Part shown: positions 23,790-35,625 of the stretch, piece by piece | Layout: every line of letters starts with the position of its first letter | Numbering within the stretch: the stretch's first letter is position 1 | Assembly: GCF_954871325.1 (NCBI RefSeq) | Contig: NC_088775.1 | Span: 40,959,561 to 41,023,560 of the forward strand | DNA from: Gordionus sp. m RMFG-2023 | Lineage: Eukaryota; Nematomorpha; Gordioida; Chordodea; Parachordodidae | Reading direction: 5' to 3' | Length of the DNA: 64,000 nucleotides | The notes under the pieces: model-generated | The model's input: the letters and a program-made list of their open reading frames with translations, nothing else | The model's database searches: none | Told to the model about the DNA's origin: nothing | Position numbers and translations under genes: made by a program

Positions 23790-24143
23790 GCACGTTGGTC
23801 ATAGACCTGCCCAAAATGAGCGAACGTGAATTTTTTGAAGGCCCACCTTTTATAAAATTATGCCGATTTTTTTTCTCAGGGATACCAACAAACCTTGTAC
23901 CCAGTTGTAGTTTAACTAAATGAGTGGAACTTACCCTTTCCGATATTGTAATTGTAATTTAATAATTAATAATATAAAGACATATATATCTTATCTGTTT
24001 TTTAGTCTTGAATAATTATATTCATGATGAGGAGCGAATTAAGAATATTTGAATCCATAGACATCAAAATTCCATTTCATTTGTTAGGTTATATTCTTCC
24101 AAAAGATGAACCGGAAAATCTTCGCCATTTGGGATGGATAGAT
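23790..24143 (+). other. three-copy conserved segment with possible exons, function unknown
   Basis: Two short frames stay open in related copies: LVIDLPKMSEREF then GPPFIKLCRF and IPTNLVPSC (23799-23923), and, after a TTTTTTAG acceptor-like site, SELRIFESIDIKIPFHLLG then YILPKDEPENLRHLGWID (24027-24143). Copies: 47485-47840 (plus) and 21666-22020 (minus). Differences between copies keep the length and many fall at third codon positions (AGTGAG against AGCGAA), which hints at former coding. The minus-strand copy has a stop in the second frame. I do not recognise the protein. Confidence 0.5.
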
Positions 24144-24573
24144 CTATTTTTAGGCATCGATATTTATTATTAAGACAGGAATCATAAAAGATTATATATG
24201 TAAAATATAAAAATAATATATTTATTATTTTTAATTAAAAGATTCTATAAATGAACAACATGTGTGTAACAAGATTTTTATTGAAATATCAAGTGAATTT
24301 GATAAAACTATAAAAGCTAATATTCTTGGAAATGAGGGGTGGTATTGTGGCTTTTTATATATGTATATCTTGAGTCTTATATTTTAGATTACTAATAAAA
24401 TGAATTGAAGAACTTGCTAAAATCATCAGTTGAGGTGAGAATTTATTTTGTATTGATATAGATAATTTAAAAATAATGATCGAGGCATTTGATCCATATG
24501 GGTTAAAGGAATCTGGGTGGTAAGGTTTATTGGAGATTATATGGTGGATTTTTTAAGGGTGTAATAGATAGAG
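24144..24573 (+). repeat. flanking repeat, partly duplicated on the far side of the LTR element
   Basis: 24335-24487 (GGGTGGTATTGTGGCTTTTT ... AAAATCATCAGTTGAGGTGA) recurs at 31556-31716 in the same orientation. Plus-strand frame fragments such as FDKTIKANILGNEGWYCGF are visible but stop soon. I could not assign them to a family. Confidence 0.6.
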
Positions 24574-24578
24574 GTATG

Positions 24579-24895
24579 TGTCGTATTCGTAAATACGTTT
24601 ACATTATATATTTTTTTTTACATTAGATATAATTGTAGTTATAAATATATATATATTATAACACGTCACTCATAATCACGTGTTTTTTTTATGTAATTTT
24701 GTAGTTATATTTGATATCATTTTATTTTTTTTATAAAATGATATTTTTATTGATATTATCGAAAATAAATTTGTTTTTCTTTTAGAAGTGTTGGGTTAGT
24801 CTCTATGATTTGTTTTTATTTTAGAAGCATTGAGTTAGTTTCAAGGATTTGTTTAGGTAGATTTTGTTTTAGTTTGTGTGTTAAGGTTTTTTTTA
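24579..24895 (+). repeat. 5' LTR
   Basis: 317 bases, beginning TGTCGTATTCGTAAATACG and ending TTTTTTTTA. The end is TA rather than the usual CA. It is followed almost directly by TGGTGCCTTGTGACG, a probable tRNA primer-binding site (TGG matches the CCA end of a tRNA). Confidence 0.92.
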
Positions 24896-24896
24896 G

Positions 24897-24914
24897 TGGT
24901 GCCTTGTGACGCTG
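24897..24914 (+). promoter_or_regulatory. primer-binding site
   Basis: TGGTGCCTTGTGACGCTG begins one base after the 5' LTR. Its TGG start fits pairing to a tRNA CCA tail. I cannot name the tRNA. Confidence 0.6.
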
Positions 24915-25159
24915 ATAGTTTTCTAGGAGTTATTCGGTTTAGAAGGTAAAACAAAAATTTTTAATTATATAATTTTCTTAAACTTTTTTGACTGCGCATT
25001 TGTACTAACCATTATACGATTTTAATAGTGAAGTTTTTATTTAAGGTGCTGAATTAATATTTTCTACAAGTATTTAAAGTGTTTGTAATTGAGTATTAGT
25101 ATTGACTAAAAGATTCATGACCAAAGGTTCATTTTTTTAGGTATCATGATGATTACAGT

Positions 25160-26222
25160 GTGGCTGCTAAGATTTCAATATATACGAATTTGGGTCTTAA
25201 AGTTTTGTATAAAAAGTTTGATGAGTTGGATTTAATTAAACAGAGAATGATAATTGGAATAATGGTAATAATTTATATATTGGGGATTTTGGCGAAATAT
25301 TTGGTAAAAAGGGGTACCGCGGTACTGGCAGGAATGTATTGCAGTTGGAAGAAGGACACTGCGGTGTCAGATGTTTATAAAAAAAATGGAGGAAACGTAT
25401 TTTAATTTAATATCGGATATTTATGGGAAGAAAATAGCAGACTTGGAAAGTAATCTAAAAGATGTTTTAGAGGAAATAAAGGCTGGAAATGTTGGGGAAA
25501 GGTCCGATAGGATCTTCTTGGAAATGAAAGGAATGAAAGAAGCCATCAATGCGTTGATAAAGGAGAGTAAAAATCCGGTTAAGAGCCAGGTGGGTGATAG
25601 AAATATTAATCAGAGATTTAATGATTACGAGGAAAATAAGGAATTTTCGAGAAATAAAAGATTTGTGGAAATGATTATTTGCCATCGTTGCGGATGGAGA
25701 GGACATAAAAGAAATACCTGCGTAGTCCCAGAGCAAAGGTTTAAAGATGGATTTCCGTTAAAGAGACCTGAAATAGGAAATGCTAATGTAAAAATGGTTA
25801 GTTTAAATGGGGCCAGATTATGTTTTAAATGTAAAAGGCCGGGACATGTAGCTGTGGACTGCATGGAGGTATCTCAAAATTCATGTTGACTATATGATTG
25901 CAGAGTGAATCATATAGGAGTCGGGGCTCCGAGAGTTCGGAATAATTTGCATAATAAAACATTTAATATTATTAGTCGAAATGAGGGGAATGATAGAATT
26001 AAAATAAGAAATCATTCTTGTAATTTCTCTGGGAGGGAGGTTAGTCGATTTAGGTGGGAACAATATCCGAGGAATATTGTCCGTTATTCTCTTAGAAGGG
26101 ATGTTAAGAATTTTATTTGGGAAAGATGTCCCCCAAATCTTGTTAAAAGAAATGTAATTGTCAGTAATAAAAATTTAAATTCCGAGGTGAATTTAGGGGG
26201 CAATGTGAATGCCAATTTTTAG
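25160..26222 (+). mobile_element. gag-like region of the LTR element
   Basis: Encodes a nucleocapsid-type stretch with two zinc knuckles: CHRCGWRGHKRNTC and CFKCKRPGHVAVDC. The part before it shows alpha-helical, charged sequence as in Ty3/gypsy gag. The region is broken. Confidence 0.8.
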
Positions 26223-26336
26223 ATAAAATAAAGCTGATTCTCCGATTAAAACATATAATATTTTAATGACGGAGATCTTAAATGGACAGTGTTTGTGTCC
26301 TAAGGTTAATTTGAAGATGACAATAAAAATATATAT

Positions 26337-29105
26337 ATGTTATTTGATACGGGAGCTAGCATTTCGATTATGTCTAGCGAAAATTTCTATAAGTATTGGC
26401 CAGGAAAAACACTTGAGAGGGAGTCTATGTGTGTCAGACAATTTGATGGGTCTGAAATTGGGGTTTTAGGAAAAAGTAAATTGGGGGTGCATTTTAACGA
26501 TACTATGTTTTTTCTTGATTTATGGGTAGTAAAGGAAAATGTTGAAACTATTATGGGTTGGGATTGGATTACTAAGCTAAGTCCTCCTAATAATTTTTGG
26601 AATATTTTTAATATTAGTGATAATGTAATAATGGATGTTGGAGAGAATGGAAATTTGGATAATACCGATAATAAAATTTGTGAAATTTCGGAGGAGATGA
26701 TGGAGAAATCGAGTAAGTTGGATTTTAATGATGAGGGAAATGAGAAGCAAATTATGGTCGGGGAAAAAGAGGATTGGAGTAAAGTTAATCAAGCTATTCC
26801 TATTCTAGTGAGGCAGTTTGGCATCATTTTTGATGAAAAATTAGGTTGTTTAAATGATTATCAAGTTGATGTTCAACTTAGGGAGGGTTTTTCACCGATC
26901 TTTTTGGCTTGTCGGCGAGTTCCTTTCGAATGGAGGAAGGAGATCGATGAGGAATTAGATAGATGGGTGAAAGACGGCATTATTATTCCTGTGGGATATA
27001 GCGAATGGGCAACCGCGTTAGTGCCAGTTAAAAAGGAAAATGGTAAATTAAGACTTTGTGCGGATTTCAGGGTCACAGTAAATCGATGGGTGGTGGAGGT
27101 TAAATATCCATTGCCTAGGATTGAGGAGATTTTGGCTCAGTTGAAGGGTGCGAAATATTTTTCCAAGGTGGATTTTTCGTCGGCGTATTTGCAGTTACCT
27201 TTGAGAAAGGAAATCCGTAAATTATTGACGATAACGACTCCAAAGGGATTGTTCACGTTTTGTAGATTACCATTTGGGTTGAGCGTATCTGCTCCCATTT
27301 TTCAACGGATCATGGCGTCAGTTTTTCAAGGATTAGAAGGAGTATTTTATTATATGGATGATGTGTTAATTACTGGCGTGACGCCGGAGCAGCATAATCA
27401 ACGTTTGGAGGAAGTGTTTAGGAGAATTCGTGATAAAGGCTTGAGAGCTAGTAAGGAGAAAAGTGTTCTGGGGGTAATGGAGGTTGAATATTTGGGTCAT
27501 CGAATTAATGGAATTGAGGTGAAACCTTTGGATAAAAATTTGAAGAATATATCGAACATGAAACGGCCTGACACTAAGGCTGAGTTGCAGTCTTTTTTGG
27601 GTATGGTCAATTATTACCACAGGTTCGTGGAAGATTTTGCAAAGGTTGCGGCGCCGTTGTATGATTTATTGAAAAAGGGAATTCATTTTGAGTGGAAGGA
27701 TGTACAGCAGATTGCTTTTGAAATTTTAAAGGAAAAAATTGGAAAAGAGGTGGTTTTGGTGTGTTTTGATAATGAATTGGAAATTGTCTTGGCGGTAGAT
27801 GCTTCGAATAAAGGAGTTGGTGGGGCGTTATTACAGGTAATAGAGGGCTTGGAGAGACCCATATTGTTTTTCTCGCGTGTTTTTCGTGAGGTAGAGACCA
27901 GGTATTCTGTGATTGAACAGGAGGCCCTGGCTGTGATTTTCGGGTTGACAAAATGTCGTGAATATTTGATTGGTAAAAAATTTGTAATTTTTACTGATCA
28001 CAAGCCGTTAATTCACTTATTTCTGAAAAACAATCGGGAGTTAATGATGTCTCCCCGGTTACAACGTTGGTTGTTGTTGGTGGGCAGCTTTAATGTGGAA
28101 ATCCGATATCGTTGCCGCAAAGAGAATTGTTTGCCTGATAGTTTGTCTCGATTAGGATTAAATGAAGGAAATGATGAAGGGAACAAGGATAAGGTTCGAA
28201 ACAGTGAAAAGGCCCTGGTTTGTTCGCTTTCGCATATGCTCAAAGGGGGTCCTACCAATTGGGAGGATCTTAAGTTGAGTACAATGAGAGATAGAGAAAT
28301 GACTAGGATAAAGTTATGTGTAATGGGGAAAAAGCCTTGGGAAGAGGATTGTAAAGTTTTTAAAAAGGTGGAAGAGGAATTGTCTGTGGTGAATGATTGT
28401 TTAATGAGGGGTAATCGTGCCGGAATTCCGTTCAAATTACGGGGTAAAATTTTAAATTTGTTACATGCTGGACAACAAGATCAAGGGAAGATGAAATCGT
28501 GGGCCCGTGAATATGTTTGGTGGCCGGGTATGGGAAAAGATATTGAAAATATCACAAGGAAATGTGAGCCGTGTAATTCGTGCGCGGCGATGCCCCGAAA
28601 GAAGGTAGGTCAGATATCGCCCAGGTCGAGAAAACCGTGGGAACACTAACATGTTGATTTTTTCGATTTAGATAAAAGGTCGTATTTTTTAGTGGTAGAT
28701 TCGTATTCGAAATGGATAGAGTACGAGGAGGTACATAGATATACCACGAAAATTGTTGTAAGAAAATTGAGGGCATTAATGGCCAAGTTCGGATTGCCGG
28801 ATACCAGTGTATCTTATGGTGGACCTGCCTTTGTTAGCGAAAATTTCAAGCAGTTTTGTAAAGAGTCTAGGATTCGACACATTTTGACCCCGCCCTATCA
28901 TCCCAGCTCAAATGTTCAAGCTGAGAGGATGGTATCAATTGTTAAGAATTGGATAAGGAAAGCCGGCAATCAAGGGAATGGGACGTATTTGGCCCAGTTG
29001 TATTACCTCAATTCCAGTAATAAGGAGGGAGTGACACCTGCTGAATTGTTTTTGGGCCGGAGGACTAGGGTTCCCCTAGATTTTCTAAGGGCCGAGAGTC
29101 ACTAG
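26337..29105 (+). mobile_element. pol region of the LTR element (PR-RT-RH-IN)
   Basis: Domains in order: aspartic protease with LFDTGASISIM; reverse transcriptase with LCADFRVTVN, LPFGLSVSAPIFQRIM and the YYMDDVLI catalytic box; RNase H with LAVDASNKGVGGALL, EQEALAVIFGL and FTDHKPLI; integrase zinc-binding HHCC (HAGQQDQGKMKSW, CEPCNSC) and the DDE core (LVVDSYSKW, SYGGPAFVSENFKQFC, PYHPSSNVQAERMV). This order and the motifs place it in Ty3/gypsy, close to the retroelements often found in invertebrates. The region is broken. Confidence 0.93.
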
Positions 29106-29109
29106 AAGG

Positions 29110-29990
29110 GAGTTTTGGAGGACCGAAAGATTAGGTTTGAAGTTGGAGAAAAAGTATGAACTCGTTTGTTTGACGGAAGGGGCAAGAAATGGGCCAAGGG
29201 CATTGTTGGGGTAAACAGAGGTTCAAAGTTGAACTTGATTCAATTAGAAATGGGGGGCAAATTTATGCGCCACAATGATCATATACGACCGCGGGAGTAA
29301 ATCTGAGGTACCTCATATGATAATATAAATATGAAAATGAAAATATATATATAAATAAAATGAAGGTGCATCCCGAAGGATTAGACTCGTTTCCGAGCAA
29401 ATATATAATGTGTAAATGATGGTTTGGGTAATGTATTGTATTTGGGAATGGGAAGTAAAGGATCAAATAGGAGAGGCTTAAAGTGATACGTATATATATT
29501 TATGTAAAAATTAAGCATAAAAGGGAAATTAAATGTAAATGAACTGTTGGTAATTTTTTTTGTTTTGATGTATTTAGTATTGGTTTAAATTATTTCATGT
29601 TTTGTAATGGGAAAGGTTGATATTCATTGAGGTTACCAGTTGTTAGCTATAAATAAAGGTTGAAAAATGGAAAATGGTAGTATGTTATTTTGTTAATGGA
29701 TAAAGGGGAGTCATATAGGGAGTAGAGAAATTGATTTGATATCTGATTTGATATTTTAATTACTTATCGGCAAGCTTGTTATGTTTTCTTGTAAAAAAAA
29801 GAAAGTATATATATATTTTAATGTTATGAGATGGAAGGTTTATGGTAAAGAGAAGATAAAAACATTTGTTAATATGTTGTTGTGAGTTATAAGAGAGATA
29901 TTGATTTTCTGATTTCGGCATATTTTGTTTTTGTTAAAAAGTATTGTAAAGGGAGTGAAGGGTGTAGATGCCTGGTTGAGGTTATAATTA
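29110..29990 (+). mobile_element. 3' non-coding part of the LTR element
   Basis: No envelope-like or other gene is recognisable here. The first ~180 bases still resemble the end of an integrase C-terminal region in composition, after which the sequence is AT-rich. Confidence 0.5.
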
Positions 29991-30580
29991 TAAATGTTGT
30001 AATTATAAACTTTAATTGGTACAGTTGTTTTTTTTTTCGAAAATTGTTATAAGTACATTTATATTATTTATGTTGAAAGGGGTAAATTAATATTTTATTT
30101 TATATTTTTTTTTGTTGTCTCGTTTGGAAAGTTTAAATTAAAAAATTAATTTAAAACCTTTATTTTGTAAAATTTGAATTAAAAAAAAATAATTTAAAGA
30201 CTTTAATTGATAAAGTTTTTTGGAAGTGGTGTATAAACACATTTATATTCTTTATATTGAAAGGGGTAAGTTAATATTATTTTATGTCATATTTTTTTTT
30301 GTCTCGGTTGTAAAGTTTAAAAAAAAAAATAATTTAAAGACTTTAATTGATAAAGTTTTGTTTTGGAAGTTGTGTATGAACACATTTATCTTCTTTATAT
30401 TGAAAGGGTAGGTTAATATTTTATGTTATTTTTTTTTGTCTCGTTTAGAGAGCTAAATTAGAAAATTAATTTAAAAACTTTAATTGATAAAGTTTTGTTT
30501 GGAAGTTGTGTGTAAAAACATTTATATTATTAAAAGGGTAAGGTAATATTTTATTTTATATTTTTTTTTCTTTTCCCTCG
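29990..30580 (+). repeat. tandem repeat inside the LTR element, ~140-160-base unit, about 4 copies
   Basis: Each unit contains ACTTTAATTGATAAAGTTTT, GGAAGTTGTGTATAAACACA, TTTATATTCTTTATATTGAA, AGGGGTAAGTTAATATTTTA and TTGTCTCGTTTGGAAAG. The units lie between the integrase region and the small zinc-knuckle frame. Confidence 0.8.
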
Positions 30581-30615
30581 TTTGTAGAATTTATATTAGG
30601 AAATTAATATTCAAG

Positions 30616-30924
30616 ATGGAGACGCTATCCCGGCTCATTGACATGGGAGATTTTTATTTACAGGTTACCCTTATAAAGAAAAACAAAGGGATGACGCTAG
30701 CAACGGGTTCCGCTAATGAGAATCAGCCCCCGATTCAGGAGACGCGACGACGTAGATGTTTTAATTGTCAAGAGGTGGGACATTTACGGCACCAGTGTTC
30801 TCGGCTATCGCGGGAGACGCGCGTCCCCTGGAGGCCATATCTGAAAATCGTATCTATCAAGGACAGAAGCGGGGACATCACGATTCAGAGGGAAGACAAC
30901 CAACACTCCCTCAGGGTTGGATAA
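30616..30924 (+). mobile_element. small zinc-knuckle frame downstream of integrase
   Basis: A 102-residue open frame with one CCHC knuckle, CFNCQEVGHLRHQC, preceded by a basic RRRR patch. Its position after integrase is unusual for Ty3/gypsy, where knuckles sit in gag. It may be a captured second gag end or an accessory protein gene. Its G+C content is clearly higher than its surroundings. Confidence 0.6.
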
Positions 30925-31198
30925 GGAGATGGAGAGACCTTCCGTGGATATTCGTCGTGTGGATGTTCGGGATCAGTTCTTGAATGGAGTCCGAGGTACA
31001 GATGGAGGAGATATTTTGCAAAGATTAGTGACCAATACACTAACAGTTGATGCTTCGCAAATGGCACGAGCTGATGATTTCTGGGTGAATCCAATGTCTA
31101 TTTAAGAAGATTATTCTTTAAATAATGTCGTAAGTTTTTTTTTGTAGATATTTTTTTTTCCGCGTTTTTGTTTTATATCTAACGATATGCCACGATCC

Positions 31199-31213
31199 CA
31201 TAAAGGGGTGGCA
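31199..31213 (+). promoter_or_regulatory. polypurine tract
   Basis: CATAAAGGGGTGGCA directly precedes the 3' LTR; the AAAGGGG run fits the primer site for plus-strand DNA synthesis. Confidence 0.65.
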
Positions 31214-31535
31214 TGTCGTATTCGTAAATACGTTTACATTATATATTTTTTTTTACATTAGATATAATTGTAGTTATAAATATATATAGTATATATTATA
31301 ACACGTCACTCATAATCACGTGTTTTTTTTATGTAATTTTGTAGTTATATTTGATATAATTTTATTTTTTTTATAAAATGATATTATTATTGATATTATC
31401 GAAAATAAATTTGTTTTTCTTTTAGAAGTGTTGGGTTAGTTTCTAGGATTTGTTTTTATTTTAGAAGCGTTGAGTTAGTTTCAAGGATTTGTTTAGGTAG
31501 ATTTTGTTTTAGTTTGTGTGTTAAGGTTTTTTTTA
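31214..31535 (+). repeat. 3' LTR
   Basis: 322 bases, matching the 5' LTR with about five substitutions and one 5-base indel in an AT repeat. It is followed by the target duplication GTATG. Confidence 0.92.
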
Positions 31536-31540
31536 GTATG

Positions 31541-32411
31541 GAATATTTTGCATGAAGGGTGGTATTGTGGCTTTTTAAATATGTATATCTTGAGTCTTAT
31601 ATTTTAGATTACTAATAAAATGAATTGAAGAACTTGCTAAAATCATCAGTTGAGGTGAGAATTTATTTTGTATTGATATAGAGAATTTAAAAATATAATA
31701 ATAATAATGATGAGGCATTTGATCAACGTTCAAGCTACAAAATGGCGCTACAGCTAATTGCAATGTGAGGACGTTTTTAATGAATGAATCGCCAATCTAT
31801 GTTATATATATCATTGATTTATTCCCTTTTATTGTTAGTTGATTTTTAACACTCGTTTCACTGTATAATGAAAAGTTGTTTATTTCTTTTTTGAATATAA
31901 AAAATATAAATTTTTCTTTGGATCAAAACAAAAGCTACATTTTAAAACAAAAAAATTTTCAAATTTTTTACTTTTATCATCTTATACCTATTTTCTTCTA
32001 CAAATTTTAAATGGCCCTTAAAAGAGCCTTTGGGTATTTAATATAAATCAGATTCCTTGGCAAAAAGAGAATACTTTATAACAATTTGTTAATCGTGTCA
32101 ATATTATTGTTTGTGTATACTTCTTGTCTTTATTGTCGCTTGCTAAATAGAAGCCTTATTTTGAATATAATAAAATGATAATATACAATGTTTAATCTAA
32201 AAAATTATTTTATTATTATTGTATTGATTTTTTATCTTAACTTTTTAACTAATAAGTATAAGAAGTGCATTTTTTAATAAATAAAGAATAAATGCATAAT
32301 ATTATTCTTTATGAGCTTATACAACTTAAGATTGAATTATAAAATAAGAAATATAATAAAATTTATTTTAAAATTCAAAATGGGTAGATGATATTTAACT
32401 TGTTTCAGTCA
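31541..32411 (+). repeat. dispersed repeat segments between the LTR element and Harbinger
   Basis: 31556-31716 repeats the left flank of the LTR element. 31730-31866 matches the minus strand of 14340-14398 and 21476-21600 (uninterrupted here by the Tc1/mariner element). 31870-32411 matches 13277-13710. No gene recognised. Confidence 0.75.
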
Positions 32412-32554
32412 CCCAGAATTGAGCTAATCGCCGCGATTTTTTCAAAACACAAATCATTTTGTGTTTATCGCGAGATTTTGAAATAGTGCTTCGTTAAATA
32501 CAGATTTTGGTGAATTTAGCTCAAAATTTTATTTAGCACTAAATTTAAAATAAA

Positions 32555-33527
32555 ATGAATTCAATGGCAACATTTTTCGAAGATACAATAACAAATAATA
32601 ATCAAGTTAAAATTATGATTATGATTTAAATTTAATTTTTTTTTATAAAATAGATAAATCTTCATTTTTTCTTTCAGTTAAAAAATATGAGTGCTTATAT
32701 AATAAGCACCATCATTTATATAAAAATAATATTTACAAGAACAAAGTTTGGGGATTATTAGCTCAAGAGTATAAGACGAATGGTAATAATTATGCATACA
32801 TATTATATTTATAAATTTTTTTAGTAACATCTCTCAAATCTCTCTGGAAAAATTTGAGAGATTGTTTGATAAAAGAGACAAAAGTTAGTTAAATTGAAAA
32901 GTGGGTCAGAGGCTGACCATCAAATCACCTGGCTTTTCTATCAGGATATGCTATTCATGGTAGAAACCATAACACCTAGGTCTCAAAAGTCCTCTTTAGA
33001 TAAAGAGGACTCTAGTTCTATAGAGGTTCGTGATATTTTTAATGAAATGACAGGGGAGAGAGATGATTGTAAAATATAGCATTTTAATTGAAAATATATT
33101 TATTATTTAGGTGATTTCATTGATACTGACAATACATCAGATGTTACAGTTATTAATAAAGATTCTGTAACACTAAATCTTAATGATTCTGGTAATTAAT
33201 ATTCTCTAAAAACTTATATTATTTATATTTAAGAATCTATACCCTGTGTTGGATCACCTAGTTCATATTATAAATATCCTAAGAGAAAGAACAATAATAT
33301 GGGTAATTTATATTTTTTAATTTTTTGATAAATTTTAAATAGATGAATATAGGGACCTAATTAAATTTGAAAAAGAAAAATCATTATTAACATTTGAATT
33401 GCTTAAAAATAAATCAACTGAATATGGAATATGTCTAATGTTGAAAGAAAAATTAGATGATTGTACAAAACAGGAAAAAAAAGAATTAACAACTAGAATA
33501 TTTGATGTTATAAAAGATTTTAATTGA
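32555..33527 (+). pseudogene. MADF/Myb-SANT-like protein of the Harbinger element
   Basis: Harbinger elements carry a second gene for a Myb/SANT or MADF DNA-binding protein that helps the transposase reach DNA and the nucleus. The exons show KKYECLYNKHHHLYKNN, then VWGLLAQEYKT, SLKSLWKNLRDCLIKE and, after a one-base frame change near 32890, KSGSEADHQITWLFYQDM, the helices of a MADF domain. GT-AG introns are visible, for example GTAATAATTATG ... TTTTTTTAG ending at about 32822. The C-terminal part (DLIKFEKEKSLLTFELLK, EKKELTTRIFDVIKDFN, ending at 33527) is charged and helical. An imperfect repeat of the exon region 33190-33350 follows at 33640-33830. Confidence 0.75.
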
Positions 33528-33981
33528 ATAAAATTATTTTGTATATATTTATTTTATTTGATTTTTTATGTATTTATTTTATTTGAAATAAATAATTTGT
33601 GAAATACATTGAATGATATAATTATTCCCAAAAGTCCTATATTAATTAAGCTTGTGAGTTTGGTAATCAATAATATCTAAAAATATATTATTTATAATGA
33701 AGGATCTTCTGTTGAATCTGGTAGTTAATATTATAAATGTCCTAAGAGAAAGTTTAATGACACTGGTAATTTATGTTTATTTGCTTTATAAAAATATTTT
33801 AAATAGATGAATTTAGAACATCTATATAACTTTTTTAGTGACATATTCCTACAAATATATTTAATGAGTTTAGACTATATTAATAATAACTTTATTTTTA
33901 TTATAATATATATAAAATACAAAACAAGATATTTATATAAAATATAAAACAAGATTTTTATATAAAATACAAAATAAATAT
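33528..33981. other. spacer between the two convergent Harbinger genes
   Basis: AT-rich. 33640-33830 is a diverged copy of 33190-33350 (shared TATTATAAAT(G/A)TCCTAAGAG). No separate gene. Confidence 0.55.
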
Positions 33982-34479
33982 CTATAATATGGGATTTTTA
34001 TATAAATATAAGCATAATAAATTTCTATTAAACTTTGCAATATTTGTTGCTGATTTAACTGATTGTGGTTTAAATAAATTTTCAGGAGGTGATTTTATTT
34101 TAGGATTAAAAGAAATAAATCTTTCCTTATCAATAATTATATTATGTAGTAATGTGCATGTTTTTATGATATATTCAGTAAGTGATAGTTTTGTATCCAT
34201 AGGATGATCAAAAATCATCCATTTAGCACTCAAGATGCCAAATGCACATTCGACTTGTATCCTAGCACGAGATATCCGATAATTAAAGGCCTCTTGTTGA
34301 GGGGTAAGGATACCTTAAAATAATAAGGGAAACAAATTTTTAGTGTTGTTAAACGGCTAAGCCGAGTCAACTTAGCTACGACTCGAGCCTAGTTTCTAGT
34401 CGATAAAACGGCTCAGACTCGAGTCGACTTGCTTAGTCGGCTCACTTAGTCGACTCAGAGGTTAGCTTGAGTTTAATTT

Positions 34480-35089
34480 AAATTTAGAGCCAAAATTTAT
34501 TTTTATGTTATTGAGATATTTTAAATAATAATGTAGAATTTTATTTATTTATTTTTAGTGAAATAATTTATTTTATTTATATTTAATGTTAATATTTTAT
34601 TATTATCAAACAAAAAATTTTTTTAAATTTTATTTCAAATATGTTTTGATCTTATAATAAAAATGGATTTATTTATTTGTTTCTTTTTAAATAAAAAAAA
34701 ATTCATATTTTTGAGCTAAAAACTTTAAGCAAATAATAATTTTTGAAATAAAAAAATATTTTTGAAACATATTTTGTTGATTTTTTTATAAATTTTTAAA
34801 TCTTTTTTAAGAAATACTTTTGTTAATTTTATCATAAATAAATAATCTTTTAGGTCAAATCTTCTATAGTTTTTTTATATTATTTTTATAAATATATCCA
34901 TATTTTAAGTTTATTTTGTTATAAGAGGTGGTTTTTCTAAATTATTTTTTTCTAAATATATCTATATTTTAAGAATATATAAAAGAGCTGGTTTTTCTTT
35001 TTCTAAATAATTTTTTTTATAAATATATCTATATTTTAAGTATATGAAAAGAGGTGGTTTTTCTAAATTATTTTTTTATTAATATTTAT
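34480..35089. other. inner flank of hAT B left end
   Basis: AT-rich sequence that pairs with 39800-40390 at the other end (for example AGAGGTGGTTTTTCTAAATT on the left), so the inverted-repeat similarity of the two ends extends over more than 1 kb. No gene. Confidence 0.6.
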
Positions 35090-35625
35090 GTCAAACTTTT
35101 TTTTAATGCGACAATTGTCATATGCGTTATTTTTTAAGATTTTTGAAGTTTTTGTACACAAAAGGGTTATAATATAATTTATATTGTAAAGATATTATAT
35201 TATAAATTCAATGAAGATGTTCCCTGGAAAAATGATAATTATCATAATAGTTAGGTATTTTTGAACATATAAGATTTTTTTGTGACGCTAATGGGCAAAA
35301 ATATGTTTCTTTAACAGGTAATTTAATGTAGATGTACTCTAGATAAATGACAATTGTCATAATAGTAATTTTTAAAGTTTTTTAAATTTGTTTGACGTAA
35401 ATAGACTAAAATAAGTACTGCTAACATGTCTAAATAAAACTTCAGTGAAGATGTACCCTAGAAAAGTAACAATTGTCATAATCATTATTTTTAAAGTTTT
35501 TTAAATTTTTGACTTAAATAGGCTAAAATAAGTATTGCTAACATATCTAAATAAACCTTCAGTGAAGATGTACCCTAGATAAGTGACAATTGTCATAATC
35601 GTTATTTTATAATTTTATTGATGCA
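35090..35625 (+). repeat. ~115-base minisatellite, left arm of hAT B, about 4-5 copies
   Basis: Units contain AGTGAAGATGTACCCTAG, AAGTGACAATTGTCATAATC, TTTTTAAAGTTTTTTAAATT and GCTAAAATAAGTATTGCTAA. The orientation is opposite to the array at 38880-39800. Confidence 0.88.

Larger units (their letters stand above)
21666..24143. mobile_element. palindromic element with ~368-base inverted arms around a THAP/P-like gene
   Basis: Arms at 21666-22033 and 23775-24143 are inverted copies ~95% alike by eye (they share CTAGCACGTTGGTCATAGAC, CCAACAAACCTTGTACCCAG, AAGATGAACCGGAAAATC). They enclose 1.7 kb with a P-like gene. No target duplication was found at the outer ends, so the boundaries are those of the arms. 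A single arm copy occurs at 47465-47840 in a different setting. Confidence 0.7.
24579..31535 (+). mobile_element. Ty3/gypsy-type LTR retrotransposon, structurally complete but broken
   Basis: A 6.96-kb element flanked by the exact 5-bp target duplication GTATG (24574-24578 and 31536-31540). It has two LTRs beginning TG, a primer-binding site, a gag-like region, a pol region in the order protease, reverse transcriptase, RNase H, integrase (the Ty3/gypsy order), a long 3' non-coding part and a polypurine tract. Its reading frames are interrupted a few times (about three or four), so it is a fossil. The LTRs differ at about five positions plus one small indel over ~317 bases, roughly 1.6%, so the insertion is fairly recent compared with the neighbouring DNA transposons. 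Confidence 0.93.

Noticed and set aside
24300-24360. OTU-like protease motif (ANILGNEGWYCGF)
   Set aside because: It resembles the G-D-G-N-C-G-F pattern only loosely. The frame stops soon after and no His region is seen.
27366-28776. Several minus-strand open frames opposite the pol region
   Set aside because: They are shadows of the strongly coding plus strand of the LTR element.
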